From contig NZ_JPVN01000008.1 in assembly GCF_000772945.1 (NCBI RefSeq), forward strand, positions 101,248 through 165,247: DNA of 64,000 nt, given 5' to 3'. The notes beneath the pieces were generated by a model. The model had not been told where the DNA came from, did not search any database, and saw nothing but the letters and a program-made list of their open reading frames with translations. The position numbers and the translations under genes were made by a program. This document shows, piece by piece, positions 1 to 7,084 of the stretch. Within the stretch, counting starts at the first letter, position 1; each line of letters begins with the position of its first letter. The stretch is from Ureibacillus manganicus DSM 26584 (lineage in GTDB: Bacteria > Bacillota > Bacilli > Bacillales_A > Planococcaceae).

Positions 1-148
1 CATCTTCAACTAAAATGATAAGTTGTCCATATTTATTTTTAAATCCTGAACCCTCAAAGTCTGATACTTTTGCCTCTAGTGCAACGTCATTTTTTATACA
101 AGCTGTCAAGAGCAAAGTTGTTAAAATAAACAAGATTATTTTTTTCAT
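1..148 (-). CDS. N-terminal part of a lipoprotein (cut by window edge)
   Basis: The reading frame begins with ATG at 146-148 behind a GAGGGG-like ribosome binding site and runs off the left edge. The first 49 residues show a Lys-Lys start, a hydrophobic core and a lipobox ending LLTAC, so a membrane-anchored lipoprotein is expected. The mature start, with the motif SDFEGSGF and then ILVED, closely matches the lipoprotein at 17411-17848 (SDFEGSGF, VLVED), so the two are paralogues. Function unknown. Confidence 0.8.
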   Translation of the reverse strand, partial: MKKIILFILTTLLLTACIKNDVALEAKVSDFEGSGFKNKYGQLIILVED

Positions 149-333
149 TTAATCCCCTCTGCTAAGTATTTCGAATTTTCAATCACCCTATATACGAATG
201 ACCTCCTTGATTGGATTCAAAGTTGATGTTCTATTAATATAAGACAAAGTTGAATAGCTTTTTATATTTGTAATATGTATTAAATATATAATAAGAAGAT
301 AAATAAAATAAAATAGAATAGGAGGGGAGATCT

Positions 334-861
334 TTGAGAAAAACTAAAATTTGCCCTTGGACTGAAGATTGGGGTAAGGCATATAGTCAGGAAGAAAAAT
401 TATTAAAAGAAATTTTGAAAGATGAATTAGTTCATATTTTTCATATTGGAAGCACCTCTGTACCAACAATCGGTTACGCAAAACCGATCATTGATATTTT
501 AGCTGTTGTGAAAGATATTGAAAGAATTGATTTATTTAATAAAGAATTATCGAGAGTTAGATATGAACCAAGAGGGGAGAATGGGATTACAGGAAGAAGA
601 TACTTTCAGAAAGGGAATGAAAATAGAACTCATCACCTACATATCTATCAAGTTGGTAATGAAAATATAAAAATACATTTGGACTTTAAAGACTATTTAT
701 TTAACCATCCAGAAGATGCTAAAAAGTATGGAGAACTTAAAATGAAATTGGCAAAAAAGTATCCAGAAAATCATTATGAGTATCAAGATGAAAAGCAAAA
801 ATATGCTGATAAATTAGTATTAAGGGCAAGAGAATGGGCGGGAAACAAGAATTTTTATTAA
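334..861 (+). CDS. GrpB family protein (UPF0157, nucleotidyltransferase-like)
   Basis: The 175-residue product has the GrpB-family signature HIGSTSVP near residue 37, followed by KPIIDILAVV, the pattern that resembles the GS and acidic motifs of nucleotidyltransferases. A second acidic stretch, HLDFKDYL, lies near residue 115. Length is normal for the stand-alone family. Translation starts at TTG 334, placed 6 nt after AGGAGGGG. The biochemical activity of stand-alone GrpB proteins is not established. Confidence 0.85.
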   Translation: MRKTKICPWTEDWGKAYSQEEKLLKEILKDELVHIFHIGSTSVPTIGYAKPIIDILAVVKDIERIDLFNKELSRVRYEPRGENGITGRRYFQKGNENRTHHLHIYQVGNENIKIHLDFKDYLFNHPEDAKKYGELKMKLAKKYPENHYEYQDEKQKYADKLVLRAREWAGNKNFY

Positions 862-880
862 AGTATTCAGGGGGATTTGC

Positions 881-1030
881 ATGGGGTTTGGGTTAATTAT
901 CATAGGTATTATCGTACTTATTCTCGGTTTATTTACTCCTGTTAGTAATTCGATGACGCTACTAATTTCAATTATATTTATTGGCTATGGAATCAGTCGA
1001 ATATTAATTAAAAAAAAGAAATTCAGCTAA
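881..1030 (+). CDS. Small two-helix membrane protein, 49 aa
   Basis: An ATG at 881 follows a GGGGG ribosome binding site and opens a 49-codon frame ending at TAA 1028-1030. The product is almost wholly hydrophobic with two predicted membrane helices (about residues 3-19 and 24-42) and a KKKK-rich end, which suggests a small membrane protein. It lies 19 bp after the GrpB-like gene and before the terminator, so it may be co-transcribed. I do not recognise a family. Confidence 0.6.
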   Translation: MGFGLIIIGIIVLILGLFTPVSNSMTLLISIIFIGYGISRILIKKKKFS

Positions 1031-1033
1031 CAA

Positions 1034-1069
1034 GGGCGTTAATCCAATGGAGGGATTAATGCCTTTTTT
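1034..1069 (+). terminator. Intrinsic terminator, A module of the dispersed repeat
   Basis: GGCGTTAATCC pairs with GGATTAATGCC around a short loop, followed by TTTTTT. It closes the GrpB-like unit and is one of about 20 near-identical terminator hairpins in this window. Confidence 0.85.
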
Positions 1070-1245
1070 CATTAACAGGACAAGGACGTTTGATGGAAAT
1101 TGGTAAATGTATCCCAATTAATAAAGATTAAATGTTACACTTAAAATGGATTTTTTACTCAATTGATGTCACCTAACGGGGGATGGTTAGTTTAAGACAG
1201 TCCTTGGCAGGTTTGGAATTGTGTGAGCCGAAGGAGGCTTAAGTA

Positions 1246-1635
1246 ATGTTAGGTGGAAATTTTTATGAACAGGTACAAATGAAACGATTATTTTCTTTGA
1301 TTATAAGTATTATTGCAATTGTTTTTATAACTGGTATCACATTCACTTTTGTAATACCAGGTTTAAAAGGTTTTGGATGGTTCTTCTTATTTATTGCACT
1401 TATATTTTATTTTGTAATTGCGAATATATTTGTAGGGTTATTTAAAGATCGGCTGTTATTGGTTTTTATAGTCAGTTTGGTATTTAGTACTTTAGGGATG
1501 GAATGGCGTTTATGGCTTGAATGGGGAGAGTTTAGTTTAGTAGAACATATGAATCCAGTTGTGTTAGTAGGTTATCCATGCATTATCGCATTTGTTATTT
1601 CATTAATGTATCAATTCTCCTCTAAATTAAGATGA
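1246..1635 (+). CDS. Membrane protein of unknown function, 129 aa
   Basis: Starts at ATG 1246, 7 nt after GGAGG; an internal ATG at 1279 has no ribosome binding site. Four hydrophobic segments are visible (about residues 15-36, 42-66, 70-84 and 100-122), so this is a polytopic membrane protein with short loops. No conserved motif was recognised. It stands alone between intergenic stretches. Confidence 0.65.
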   Translation: MLGGNFYEQVQMKRLFSLIISIIAIVFITGITFTFVIPGLKGFGWFFLFIALIFYFVIANIFVGLFKDRLLLVFIVSLVFSTLGMEWRLWLEWGEFSLVEHMNPVVLVGYPCIIAFVISLMYQFSSKLR

Positions 1636-1793
1636 AAAAGATAGTAATTACCGATAAATAAAACACATCCACTCTTCTTCAAAAAGTAAATGCTATTTTC
1701 TTATTGAACTAAAGAGACAAAGGATTGTCGAGGATTGAATATTTCTTGTAGAAATGGAGAACAGCATACTAATACAGAGGGGGAGAGAAATAA

Positions 1794-1985
1794 ATGAAGT
1801 TATACATTGAACATTATGTTACAATCCTACTCTTAATTTCATTTGGATTTTTTTATGTTATTACATCATGGTTTGCAGGAACAATGGAACCATATAGGGA
1901 TTTGCTATTAACTATTGCAGTCGTTCACTTTGTTATGTCGAAACTGATAACTATAAAAAAGAATGAAGAGGACCAGGGGAAATAG
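1794..1985 (+). CDS. Small membrane protein, 63 aa
   Basis: ATG 1794 follows GAGGGGGAGAG. Two hydrophobic helices (about residues 8-29 and 36-52) are followed by a charged KKNEEDQGK tail, presumably cytoplasmic. Resembles the many short membrane proteins of bacilli without known function. Confidence 0.6.
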   Translation: MKLYIEHYVTILLLISFGFFYVITSWFAGTMEPYRDLLLTIAVVHFVMSKLITIKKNEEDQGK

Positions 1986-2037
1986 TTATTTGAATAAACG
2001 GTAAGTTATTGTACTAAAGGGGAGTGCAAAATTAAAA

Positions 2038-2718
2038 ATGATTAAAGCAGCCATATTTGATTTGGATGGAACTTTATTAAATAGAGATGAGTCTGTAAAA
2101 ATGTTTATAGATAGACAATACGATAGATTGCATAAACTAATAGGGCATATACCAAAAGAAACGTATGTAACAAGATTTATAGAATTGGATAACCGTGGTT
2201 ATGTTTGGAAAGATAAAGTATATCAACAATTAGCCAATGAGTTTAATATTGTTGATATAACTTGGGAAGATTTACTTCAAGATTATATTTGTGAATTTAA
2301 GAATAACTGTATTCCTTTTCCCAATCTTATTAGAATGCTGGAGGAATTAAAGAGTAACAATCTTCTTTTAGGAATGATTACAAATGGATATGGTCAATTT
2401 CAGATGGATAATATTTTGGCTTTAGATATAGATAAATACTTTGATGTGATCTTAGTATCTGAATGGGAAGGTATGAAAAAGCCGGACCCAAAATTATTTA
2501 ATAAAGCATTAGAGAAACTTAATGTTTCTGCAAATGAAAGTATATTTATAGGGGATCATCCAGAAAACGACGTGAAAGCTGCTAAGAATGTAGGAATGAA
2601 AGGGATTTGGAAGAAAGACTTTCAATGTGATCATGTTGATGCTGATTATATTGTGGATGATTTAATGGAATTGCCTTCAATTATTGAAAAGGTAAATAAA
2701 GAATTGACTAACTCTTAG
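2038..2718 (+). CDS. HAD-superfamily hydrolase
   Basis: All four HAD motifs are visible: DLDGT at residues 8-12 (nucleophile and acid/base Asp), the TNGY Thr/Asn motif near residue 114, the lysine in KKPDPKLF near residue 145, and the acidic GDHPENDV near residue 171. The helical insert after motif I is the C1-type cap seen in phosphoglycolate phosphatase-like enzymes. Predicted soluble phosphatase; substrate unknown. Start ATG 2038 follows AAGGGGAG at normal distance. 226 aa is typical. Confidence 0.9.
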   Translation: MIKAAIFDLDGTLLNRDESVKMFIDRQYDRLHKLIGHIPKETYVTRFIELDNRGYVWKDKVYQQLANEFNIVDITWEDLLQDYICEFKNNCIPFPNLIRMLEELKSNNLLLGMITNGYGQFQMDNILALDIDKYFDVILVSEWEGMKKPDPKLFNKALEKLNVSANESIFIGDHPENDVKAAKNVGMKGIWKKDFQCDHVDADYIVDDLMELPSIIEKVNKELTNS

Positions 2719-2732
2719 TAAACTAATGGGAG

Positions 2733-2764
2733 CGTTGATCTAAAAAGTATTGGCACTTTTTTTC
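2733..2764 (+). terminator. Degenerate copy of the repeat terminator
   Basis: GAGCGTTGATC followed by an imperfect partner and TTTTTTT. It occupies the position of the A module after the HAD gene but the right arm has decayed. Confidence 0.45.
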
Positions 2765-2828
2765 GAGGGAATAAAGCTAATGGGGAAGTATTGTTTAATA
2801 AGCATCTCCTTTTCTTCTTCAACTAACG

Positions 2829-2895
2829 GAAGCATTGATTCAAGGATTGATGCTTTTTTTGTTGAATTTATTAAACTAACAGGGCAAAAGAATTG
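2829..2895 (+). repeat. Composite repeat: terminator module A plus palindromic module B
   Basis: AGCATTGATTC pairs (with G-U pairs) to GGATTGATGCT followed by a T-run, then TTGAATTTATTAAACTAACAG, the start of module B. This is the second terminator-like element after the HAD gene and immediately precedes the phosphoesterase gene. Confidence 0.7.
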
Positions 2896-2929
2896 AAGTT
2901 GACAGGCAAATTTTTATGGAGATGGTGTG

Positions 2930-3673
2930 ATGAGAATGGAAACTAATATTGCAATTATCACTGATATTCATGGGAATAGCGCTGCATTAAAAGCTGTTCT
3001 AGAAAACATTGATAAAGATAAGCAAATAGAGCATATTTATTGTCTTGGTGATTTAATAGGAATTGGTCATGAAACTAATGAAGTTCTTGAAATTTTGTTT
3101 TCACGTGAAAATATATCATTTGTAAAGGGAAATCATGATGAAGCAATATTAAGAATAATCCAAGGGAAAGAACCAAGCAGTGTTGGTGAGGAAAGGGAAC
3201 ACCATCAATGGATTGCATCTAGATTAGATGAGAAATTTATTCCTAGATTATCTAGTGTTCCAAATAAACTAGAAAAAGTATTAAACGGAGTAAACTTTTT
3301 ATTTGTTCATTATCATTTAAGGGAAAAAGATAAATTTTTATCAATTGATTATGAACCTAATACCAACAAACTCGACGAGATTTATAAAAACTCTAATGCA
3401 GACGTTATCTGTTTTGGACACCATCATATTATTCATCACTTTAAATCTAGTAAGAGACTTTATCTCAATCCAAGTTCGTTAGGATGTAACACTAAACCAT
3501 TTGCACCATATTTAAAACTGCGTATTGGAATGGCTCGTCAAATAGAAGTTACTTTTTTTGAAGTACCTTATGATAATAAGGATTTTTTACTATCATATGA
3601 AAAACAAAGTGTTCCAGCTAGGGATTTTATATTGAAGGTATTTCATGGTGAACAGCATTTACAATATATCTAA
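2930..3673 (+). CDS. Calcineurin-like metallophosphoesterase
   Basis: Dinuclear metal-binding motifs appear in order: DIHGN (about residue 12), GDLIG (about 40), GNHDEA (about 66) and GHHH (about 164), with HYHL contributing another histidine near 127. This is the YfcE/MJ0936-like fold acting on phosphodiesters or phosphomonoesters in the cytoplasm; the substrate is unknown. GGAG at 2918-2921 best fits ATG 2930; GTG 2927 and ATG 2936 are alternatives. Confidence 0.85.
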   Translation: MRMETNIAIITDIHGNSAALKAVLENIDKDKQIEHIYCLGDLIGIGHETNEVLEILFSRENISFVKGNHDEAILRIIQGKEPSSVGEEREHHQWIASRLDEKFIPRLSSVPNKLEKVLNGVNFLFVHYHLREKDKFLSIDYEPNTNKLDEIYKNSNADVICFGHHHIIHHFKSSKRLYLNPSSLGCNTKPFAPYLKLRIGMARQIEVTFFEVPYDNKDFLLSYEKQSVPARDFILKVFHGEQHLQYI

Positions 3674-3693
3674 ATCCTTATTAAACGAACGAA

Positions 3694-3742
3694 GGCGTTT
3701 CTTCAAGAAGGAAAAATGCCTTTTCTTATTGAAGTAAGGGGT
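3694..3742 (+). repeat. Module A terminator variant plus start of module B
   Basis: GGCGTTTCTTC and GAAGGAAAAATGCC form a terminator followed by TTTTCTT, then TTGAAGTAAGGGGTCAGGTT, a diverged B module. Same placement as the other copies, between two plus-strand genes. Confidence 0.6.
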
Positions 3743-3814
3743 CAGGTTGGTGGAAAAGGTTAGGTTTGAGGAATAAATACATTTACTTTTTATTGGGTGG
3801 AAAGGGGGGAAAGT

Positions 3815-4465
3815 GTGATAGGCGTTAGCCAAGCAAAAGCAAAAACATTATTCTGGATTTTCTTCATCATTCTCGGCGGTATGAACACAGTTCTTATCAT
3901 TTATATTATTGACCATTTGATACCATTGAATAAGACTGGAAAAACAATCATTGCTTTAGTCATTTTTATAGTCGCAATTATTCCATTAACCGGATTTTTA
4001 GCAGAAAAAGTCACCAAAATCTCCTTAAGACTTGGACTCGAAAAACGAAGGAATTTCATAATCTTCTTAGCGATAATTGTCATGATTCCTATTATGATGA
4101 TTTTCAATGAAAATAGAGAGAAGGATCTGGATGAGGTCATTCAGTTCCAAACCAAGAATGTCGATTACATCATTATTGGTAATGAATTTGAAAACAGGAC
4201 GGTTCAAGAAAAGCACGCAGTAGAGTTGAAGGAATTATTAAATCAATACAGAGTGAAAAAAATGAAGGATTCTGAATGGGATCCTGATGTTTCAAAGGAA
4301 AAAGGGTATTATATTACGATTTATTCAAAAGGAAAACCAATCATTGCTTCTATTTATGAAAATCGTATACTATCCGTAAATCGTGGAAATTATTATCATG
4401 TACTTAATGGACCCATTGATTTGACGTGGTTTGATGAACTTTATGAAGAATTGAGGCAAGATTAG
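3815..4465 (+). CDS. Membrane protein with C-terminal extracytoplasmic domain, 216 aa
   Basis: Three hydrophobic segments (about residues 10-32, 38-58 and 81-97 from the chosen start) precede a soluble region of about 115 residues that begins after NENREKDLDE. No family recognised. GTG 3815 lies 6 nt behind the AAAGGGGGG ribosome binding site; an upstream in-frame GTG at 3797 would overlap that site and is less likely. Confidence 0.6.
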   Translation: MIGVSQAKAKTLFWIFFIILGGMNTVLIIYIIDHLIPLNKTGKTIIALVIFIVAIIPLTGFLAEKVTKISLRLGLEKRRNFIIFLAIIVMIPIMMIFNENREKDLDEVIQFQTKNVDYIIIGNEFENRTVQEKHAVELKELLNQYRVKKMKDSEWDPDVSKEKGYYITIYSKGKPIIASIYENRILSVNRGNYYHVLNGPIDLTWFDELYEELRQD

Positions 4466-4477
4466 AGTGATAGAAAA

Positions 4478-4503
4478 GACGTGCTTGTAACAGGCAAGTC
4501 TTC
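4478..4503 (+). terminator. Short terminator-like hairpin
   Basis: AGACGTGCTTG and CAGGCAAGTCT pair imperfectly around TAA and are followed by TCGTTTGTTT, just downstream of the membrane protein gene. Confidence 0.5.
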
Positions 4504-4560
4504 GTTTGTTTATTCAATTAATGTAGGTTTTCCAATCAAAGATGTTTTCCTTAACTAACA

Positions 4561-4635
4561 GGGCGTTGATCCAAGAGGGATTAATGTCCTTTTTTGTAGA
4601 AGTTATTGCACTAAAGGGGCACATTAGTTCAAAAA
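4561..4635 (+). repeat. Composite repeat A+B
   Basis: GGCGTTGATCC, loop AAGA, GGATTAATGTCC and TTTTTT form module A; module B follows with TTATTGCACTAAAGGGGC and the partner arm TTAGTTC. It separates the membrane protein genes at 3815 and 4655. Confidence 0.8.
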
Positions 4636-4654
4636 CCTTTGGTAAAAGAATAAT

Positions 4655-4930
4655 GTGAAAATAAAGACATACCTTCTTAATAAGAGGTGCTATGTATTCT
4701 TGGGAATCATTAGAATTATCATAGTGATTATTATTTTTGCTTTATATCTCTATCAACTGATTACTCAAAATTACAAGTTAATGTCGTATTTTATTTTGTT
4801 CTTCTGGGAATTTGTATTGATTACAAGATTCACCGAATTTCAGAAAGGCAGAAAAGGCTTAGGGTATATAACCATTGTTGTCTCTTTTTTGCTTTTCCAA
4901 GTTTCCATAAAGGGTTTCTTACTGAACTAA
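4655..4930 (+). CDS. Small membrane protein, 91 aa
   Basis: Three hydrophobic stretches (about residues 12-33, 41-58 and 68-87). The proposed GTG 4655 start has only a weak upstream GGTAAAAG sequence, so the start is uncertain. No recognised family; codon use matches neighbours. Confidence 0.5.
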   Translation: MKIKTYLLNKRCYVFLGIIRIIIVIIIFALYLYQLITQNYKLMSYFILFFWEFVLITRFTEFQKGRKGLGYITIVVSFLLFQVSIKGFLLN

Positions 4931-4974
4931 CTGGGGCAATTGATTTCAAAATTAAAAATTATGGGGGATAAGAA

Positions 4975-5436
4975 ATGAAAAAATTATTAACTCTATTAAT
5001 TTTAGGTTTAGTAAGTTTCGTATTGTTCTCTTGTAATCAGACTGATGTGGCTAACCCCAATAAGGATTTGTATATCGGTCACATAAACATTGTGGAAGAT
5101 ACACTTATTTTGGATGAGGTTGAATGGATAACAGATGAAAACCAAGATCGAATAACAGAGTTAGGATTGTCTCAATCTGACATGCCTAATGGATATTATA
5201 TAAATAATCCAAGTACAGACACAGTATCTTTTAAAATAGCTGAAGATACTGAATACAATTTTGTGGTATTACAATCTCTTTCATTTTATAAAGAAGGAGA
5301 AGATAGAAATTACAGTACAACAAAAAAGGAAGAATTCATGGAATTCCTGAACAACGTGTATTCGGATAAGGTTGTATTCTGGGTTGAAGTAAAAGACGGT
5401 TTTGTAGTAAGTATTAAAGAGCAGTTTACGAATTAA
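4975..5436 (+). CDS. Predicted lipoprotein, 153 aa
   Basis: N-terminus MKKLL, hydrophobic core and lipobox LFSC at about residues 17-20 indicate lipid anchoring to the outer face of the membrane. The rest is an acidic, beta-rich domain without cysteines. Start ATG 4975 follows GGGGGATAAGAA. Function unknown. Confidence 0.75.
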   Translation: MKKLLTLLILGLVSFVLFSCNQTDVANPNKDLYIGHINIVEDTLILDEVEWITDENQDRITELGLSQSDMPNGYYINNPSTDTVSFKIAEDTEYNFVVLQSLSFYKEGEDRNYSTTKKEEFMEFLNNVYSDKVVFWVEVKDGFVVSIKEQFTN

Positions 5437-5492
5437 CACACAAATGCTTATATGTTGTGTACATTAAAGGCAACAAGGTAGGGAAAAAAGAA

Positions 5493-5537
5493 AAAAGCAT
5501 GAACTATTCCATAAGTGAATAGTTATGCTTTTTTTGT
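5493..5537 (+). terminator. Rho-independent terminator
   Basis: AAGCATGAACTATTC pairs with GAATAGTTATGCTT, followed by a T-run; it closes the lipoprotein gene. It does not belong to the dispersed repeat family. Confidence 0.85.
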
Positions 5538-5739
5538 TGAAATGATAAAGTTATTTGTGTTTTGTGATTCAAAAGAGAGCGAATTAGATAGTTTCGGCTG
5601 TCCTTTAATATGGTCAACTTCTCAAATAATAGAGGATAATTTACTTTTTAGAAATTTTAGTGACTAAAAAGATATTTATATGCCATTTGACCATCTGTTA
5701 ATTTTTTCCGATAACTGCTGTGGTGGATTTTTTGACTAG

Positions 5740-5796
5740 CTAGGTTGAGTCTTTCTCCACCAATAAAATTGCATAACGTCTAATCATATAAATCAT
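5740..5796 (-). CDS. 18-aa small ORF downstream of yrzI (copy 1)
   Basis: ATG 5794-5796 follows AAGGTGGGAATTGAG and encodes 18 residues ending LLVEKDST before TAG. The second yrzI locus carries a 19-codon equivalent (28922-28981) ending LWVEKDST, and the last seven codons, GTG GAG AAA GAC TCA ACC TAG, are identical in DNA. Conservation of ribosome binding site, start, length and end in both copies argues that it is translated. From memory, the B. subtilis yrzI transcript carries very short ORFs, one of which is cut by ribosome-associated RNase Rae1; whether this ORF corresponds is inference. Confidence 0.6.
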   Translation of the reverse strand: MIYMIRRYAILLVEKDST

Positions 5797-5836
5797 CTCA
5801 ATTCCCACCTTTCAAATTTTTTTAACAAAATTAATT

Positions 5837-5971
5837 TTAACGCATATAATTTTCTACTTTTCTTCGGCTATCTTCAAAGATTTTTTGCGCATTTTCATTT
5901 TGAAGTGCTTTCTCAAGAGAAACCTCACGTTTTTTAATAGTAATCGTGAGAGAAAAAATGTTTAATACCAT
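5837..5971 (-). CDS. yrzI: YrzI family small protein (copy 1), 44 aa
   Basis: The 44-residue product shows the YrzI pattern: a hydrophobic N-terminus with SLTITIKKRE, then SLEKALQNE and a charged helical end. This family of about 45-residue proteins is restricted to bacilli and often present in several copies; function unknown. AAGGAGGTGATAAGAC gives a strong ribosome binding site before ATG 5969-5971. It lies between a 27-aa ORF with two hairpins upstream and an 18-aa ORF downstream, all on the minus strand. Confidence 0.8.
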   Translation of the reverse strand: MVLNIFSLTITIKKREVSLEKALQNENAQKIFEDSRRKVENYMR

Positions 5972-6011
5972 GTCTTATCACCTCCTTAAATTACCCTGAG
6001 AAATGGAAAAA

Positions 6012-6035
6012 ACCGCAGGGGGACTCCCCTGCGGT
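6012..6035 (-). terminator. Second hairpin between the 27-aa ORF and yrzI (copy 1)
   Basis: Perfect stem ACCGCAGGGG / CCCCTGCGGT with a tiny loop and a T-run on the minus-strand 3' side. The equivalent hairpin at 29202-29226 has compensating changes (CCGCAG/CTGCGG to CCGTAG/CTACGG), which supports selection on the RNA structure. Confidence 0.75.
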
Positions 6036-6052
6036 AAAAAAAGACACAAAAA

Positions 6053-6082
6053 TACCGCAGGGGCACACATCTCCCTGCGGTA
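6053..6082 (-). terminator. First hairpin between the 27-aa ORF and yrzI (copy 1)
   Basis: On the minus strand TACCGCAGGG pairs with CCCCTGCGGTA around a short loop and is followed by TTTTTG. In copy 2 (29244-29273) one pair becomes U-G, a pair allowed only in minus-strand RNA. Probably a strong partial terminator or processing/stability element ahead of yrzI. Confidence 0.7.
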
Positions 6083-6112
6083 TGGGTATGCTTAATTAAT
6101 TACAAAAAAATC

Positions 6113-6196
6113 TTAAGCGATCCATTCCGATCTAGTCGAATGTGTGATTTTCATTTTTGATGAAGTTGTATCTACTAATTTAACGATAACGATCAT
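6113..6196 (-). CDS. 27-aa small ORF upstream of yrzI (copy 1)
   Basis: ATG 6194-6196, 9 nt after AAGGAGG, opens 27 codons: a hydrophobic MIVIVKLVD start, TTSSKMKITHS middle and SEWIA end. The ORF, its ribosome binding site and the sequence to the promoter are almost identical in DNA to copy 2 at 29300-29383, by far the best-conserved part of both loci. A two-codon ATG AAA TGA overlaps its start in another frame. It is the first ORF of the transcript from the promoter at 6236-6264. Function unknown; may be a regulatory leader peptide. Confidence 0.65.
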   Translation of the reverse strand: MIVIVKLVDTTSSKMKITHSTRSEWIA

Positions 6197-6235
6197 TTCA
6201 TTCGACCTCCTTAAGAATTTTTTATTTACTTTGTA

Positions 6236-6264
6236 ATTATATCCATTTTCAAGCTGTTTGTAAA
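6236..6264 (-). promoter_or_regulatory. Sigma-A promoter of yrzI locus copy 1
   Basis: On the minus strand TTTACA (6259-6264), a 17-nt spacer and TATAAT (6236-6241). Transcription would start near 6229, about 33 nt before the 27-aa ORF. The same layout occurs at copy 2. Confidence 0.85.
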
Positions 6265-6469
6265 CATTTTTTACCAACTTTTCTGAATTATGCTAATGGC
6301 TAGGAAAATTCTTTGCTGTTTTACAATATTAGATACCTGATTATATTATTACTAAGAGCCTTTTATGATAACAAAATTTGTGAAACCAGATATTTTTTAT
6401 TGTCATAAGAAAACAAGCCCTTGAATCCACTTAACAGGACTCGAGTCTATTAACTTTTAATGGATAGCT

Positions 6470-6898
6470 TTATTTACTCATTTCATTCAATTCTTTATAT
6501 AAAACATATTTCAAAGCAGAAATTTCATCTTCAGAAAGTTTACCTTCAATTTCGGATAGTATTTCTTCCTCACTAATTGAACCGTTTTGCGCTTGTTCCT
6601 GAATTTCAAGTATACGATTAACGCCCACTTTTGATATTATCACCCGTGTCGCATCTTCCTTCGTTTGGAAGGGAAGCGTATCTGGGTTTGTCGTTGCTGC
6701 CTCTTTTACTATTTCTTGAACCTTCGGATCGTTCTCTATATAGGATTTTATTTCTTCTAGAGTTTCGTTATCTAAAGAAGTTTTCATTGTTTCGATTATT
6801 TTTTCGGAAGCAATATTTGTCCCGAAATGCCACACAGCATAGCCAGCTGCTCCAACTAAAACAAGAATTATTGCGGTAATTGTTAAGAACTTTTTCAT
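6470..6898 (-). CDS. Membrane-anchored helical protein, 142 aa
   Basis: One N-terminal transmembrane segment (about residues 4-27, ITAIILVLVGAAGYAVWHFG) is followed by a strongly charged, helical and probably extracytoplasmic domain rich in Glu and Ile (EEIKSYIEN, SEEEILSEIEGKLSEDE). ATG 6896-6898 has GGAGTGAGT upstream. I recognise no family with certainty; it stands alone and faces the yrzI locus in the same direction. Confidence 0.7.
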   Translation of the reverse strand: MKKFLTITAIILVLVGAAGYAVWHFGTNIASEKIIETMKTSLDNETLEEIKSYIENDPKVQEIVKEAATTNPDTLPFQTKEDATRVIISKVGVNRILEIQEQAQNGSISEEEILSEIEGKLSEDEISALKYVLYKELNEMSK

Positions 6899-7084
6899 CG
6901 ACTCACTCCTGACATTTTGAATTTAGCACAACTTCTCGAAATTACAAAGAAAAGATCTTTTTCCCTACTAATTTGAAGTTAAACTTGAAATGTACTATTA
7001 TCAATATGTTAATAGTGTTAATCTATTATAACATGCGAGATTTTCAATTTGAACATCATGAAACTATTATAGGAGAGTCCTAAG

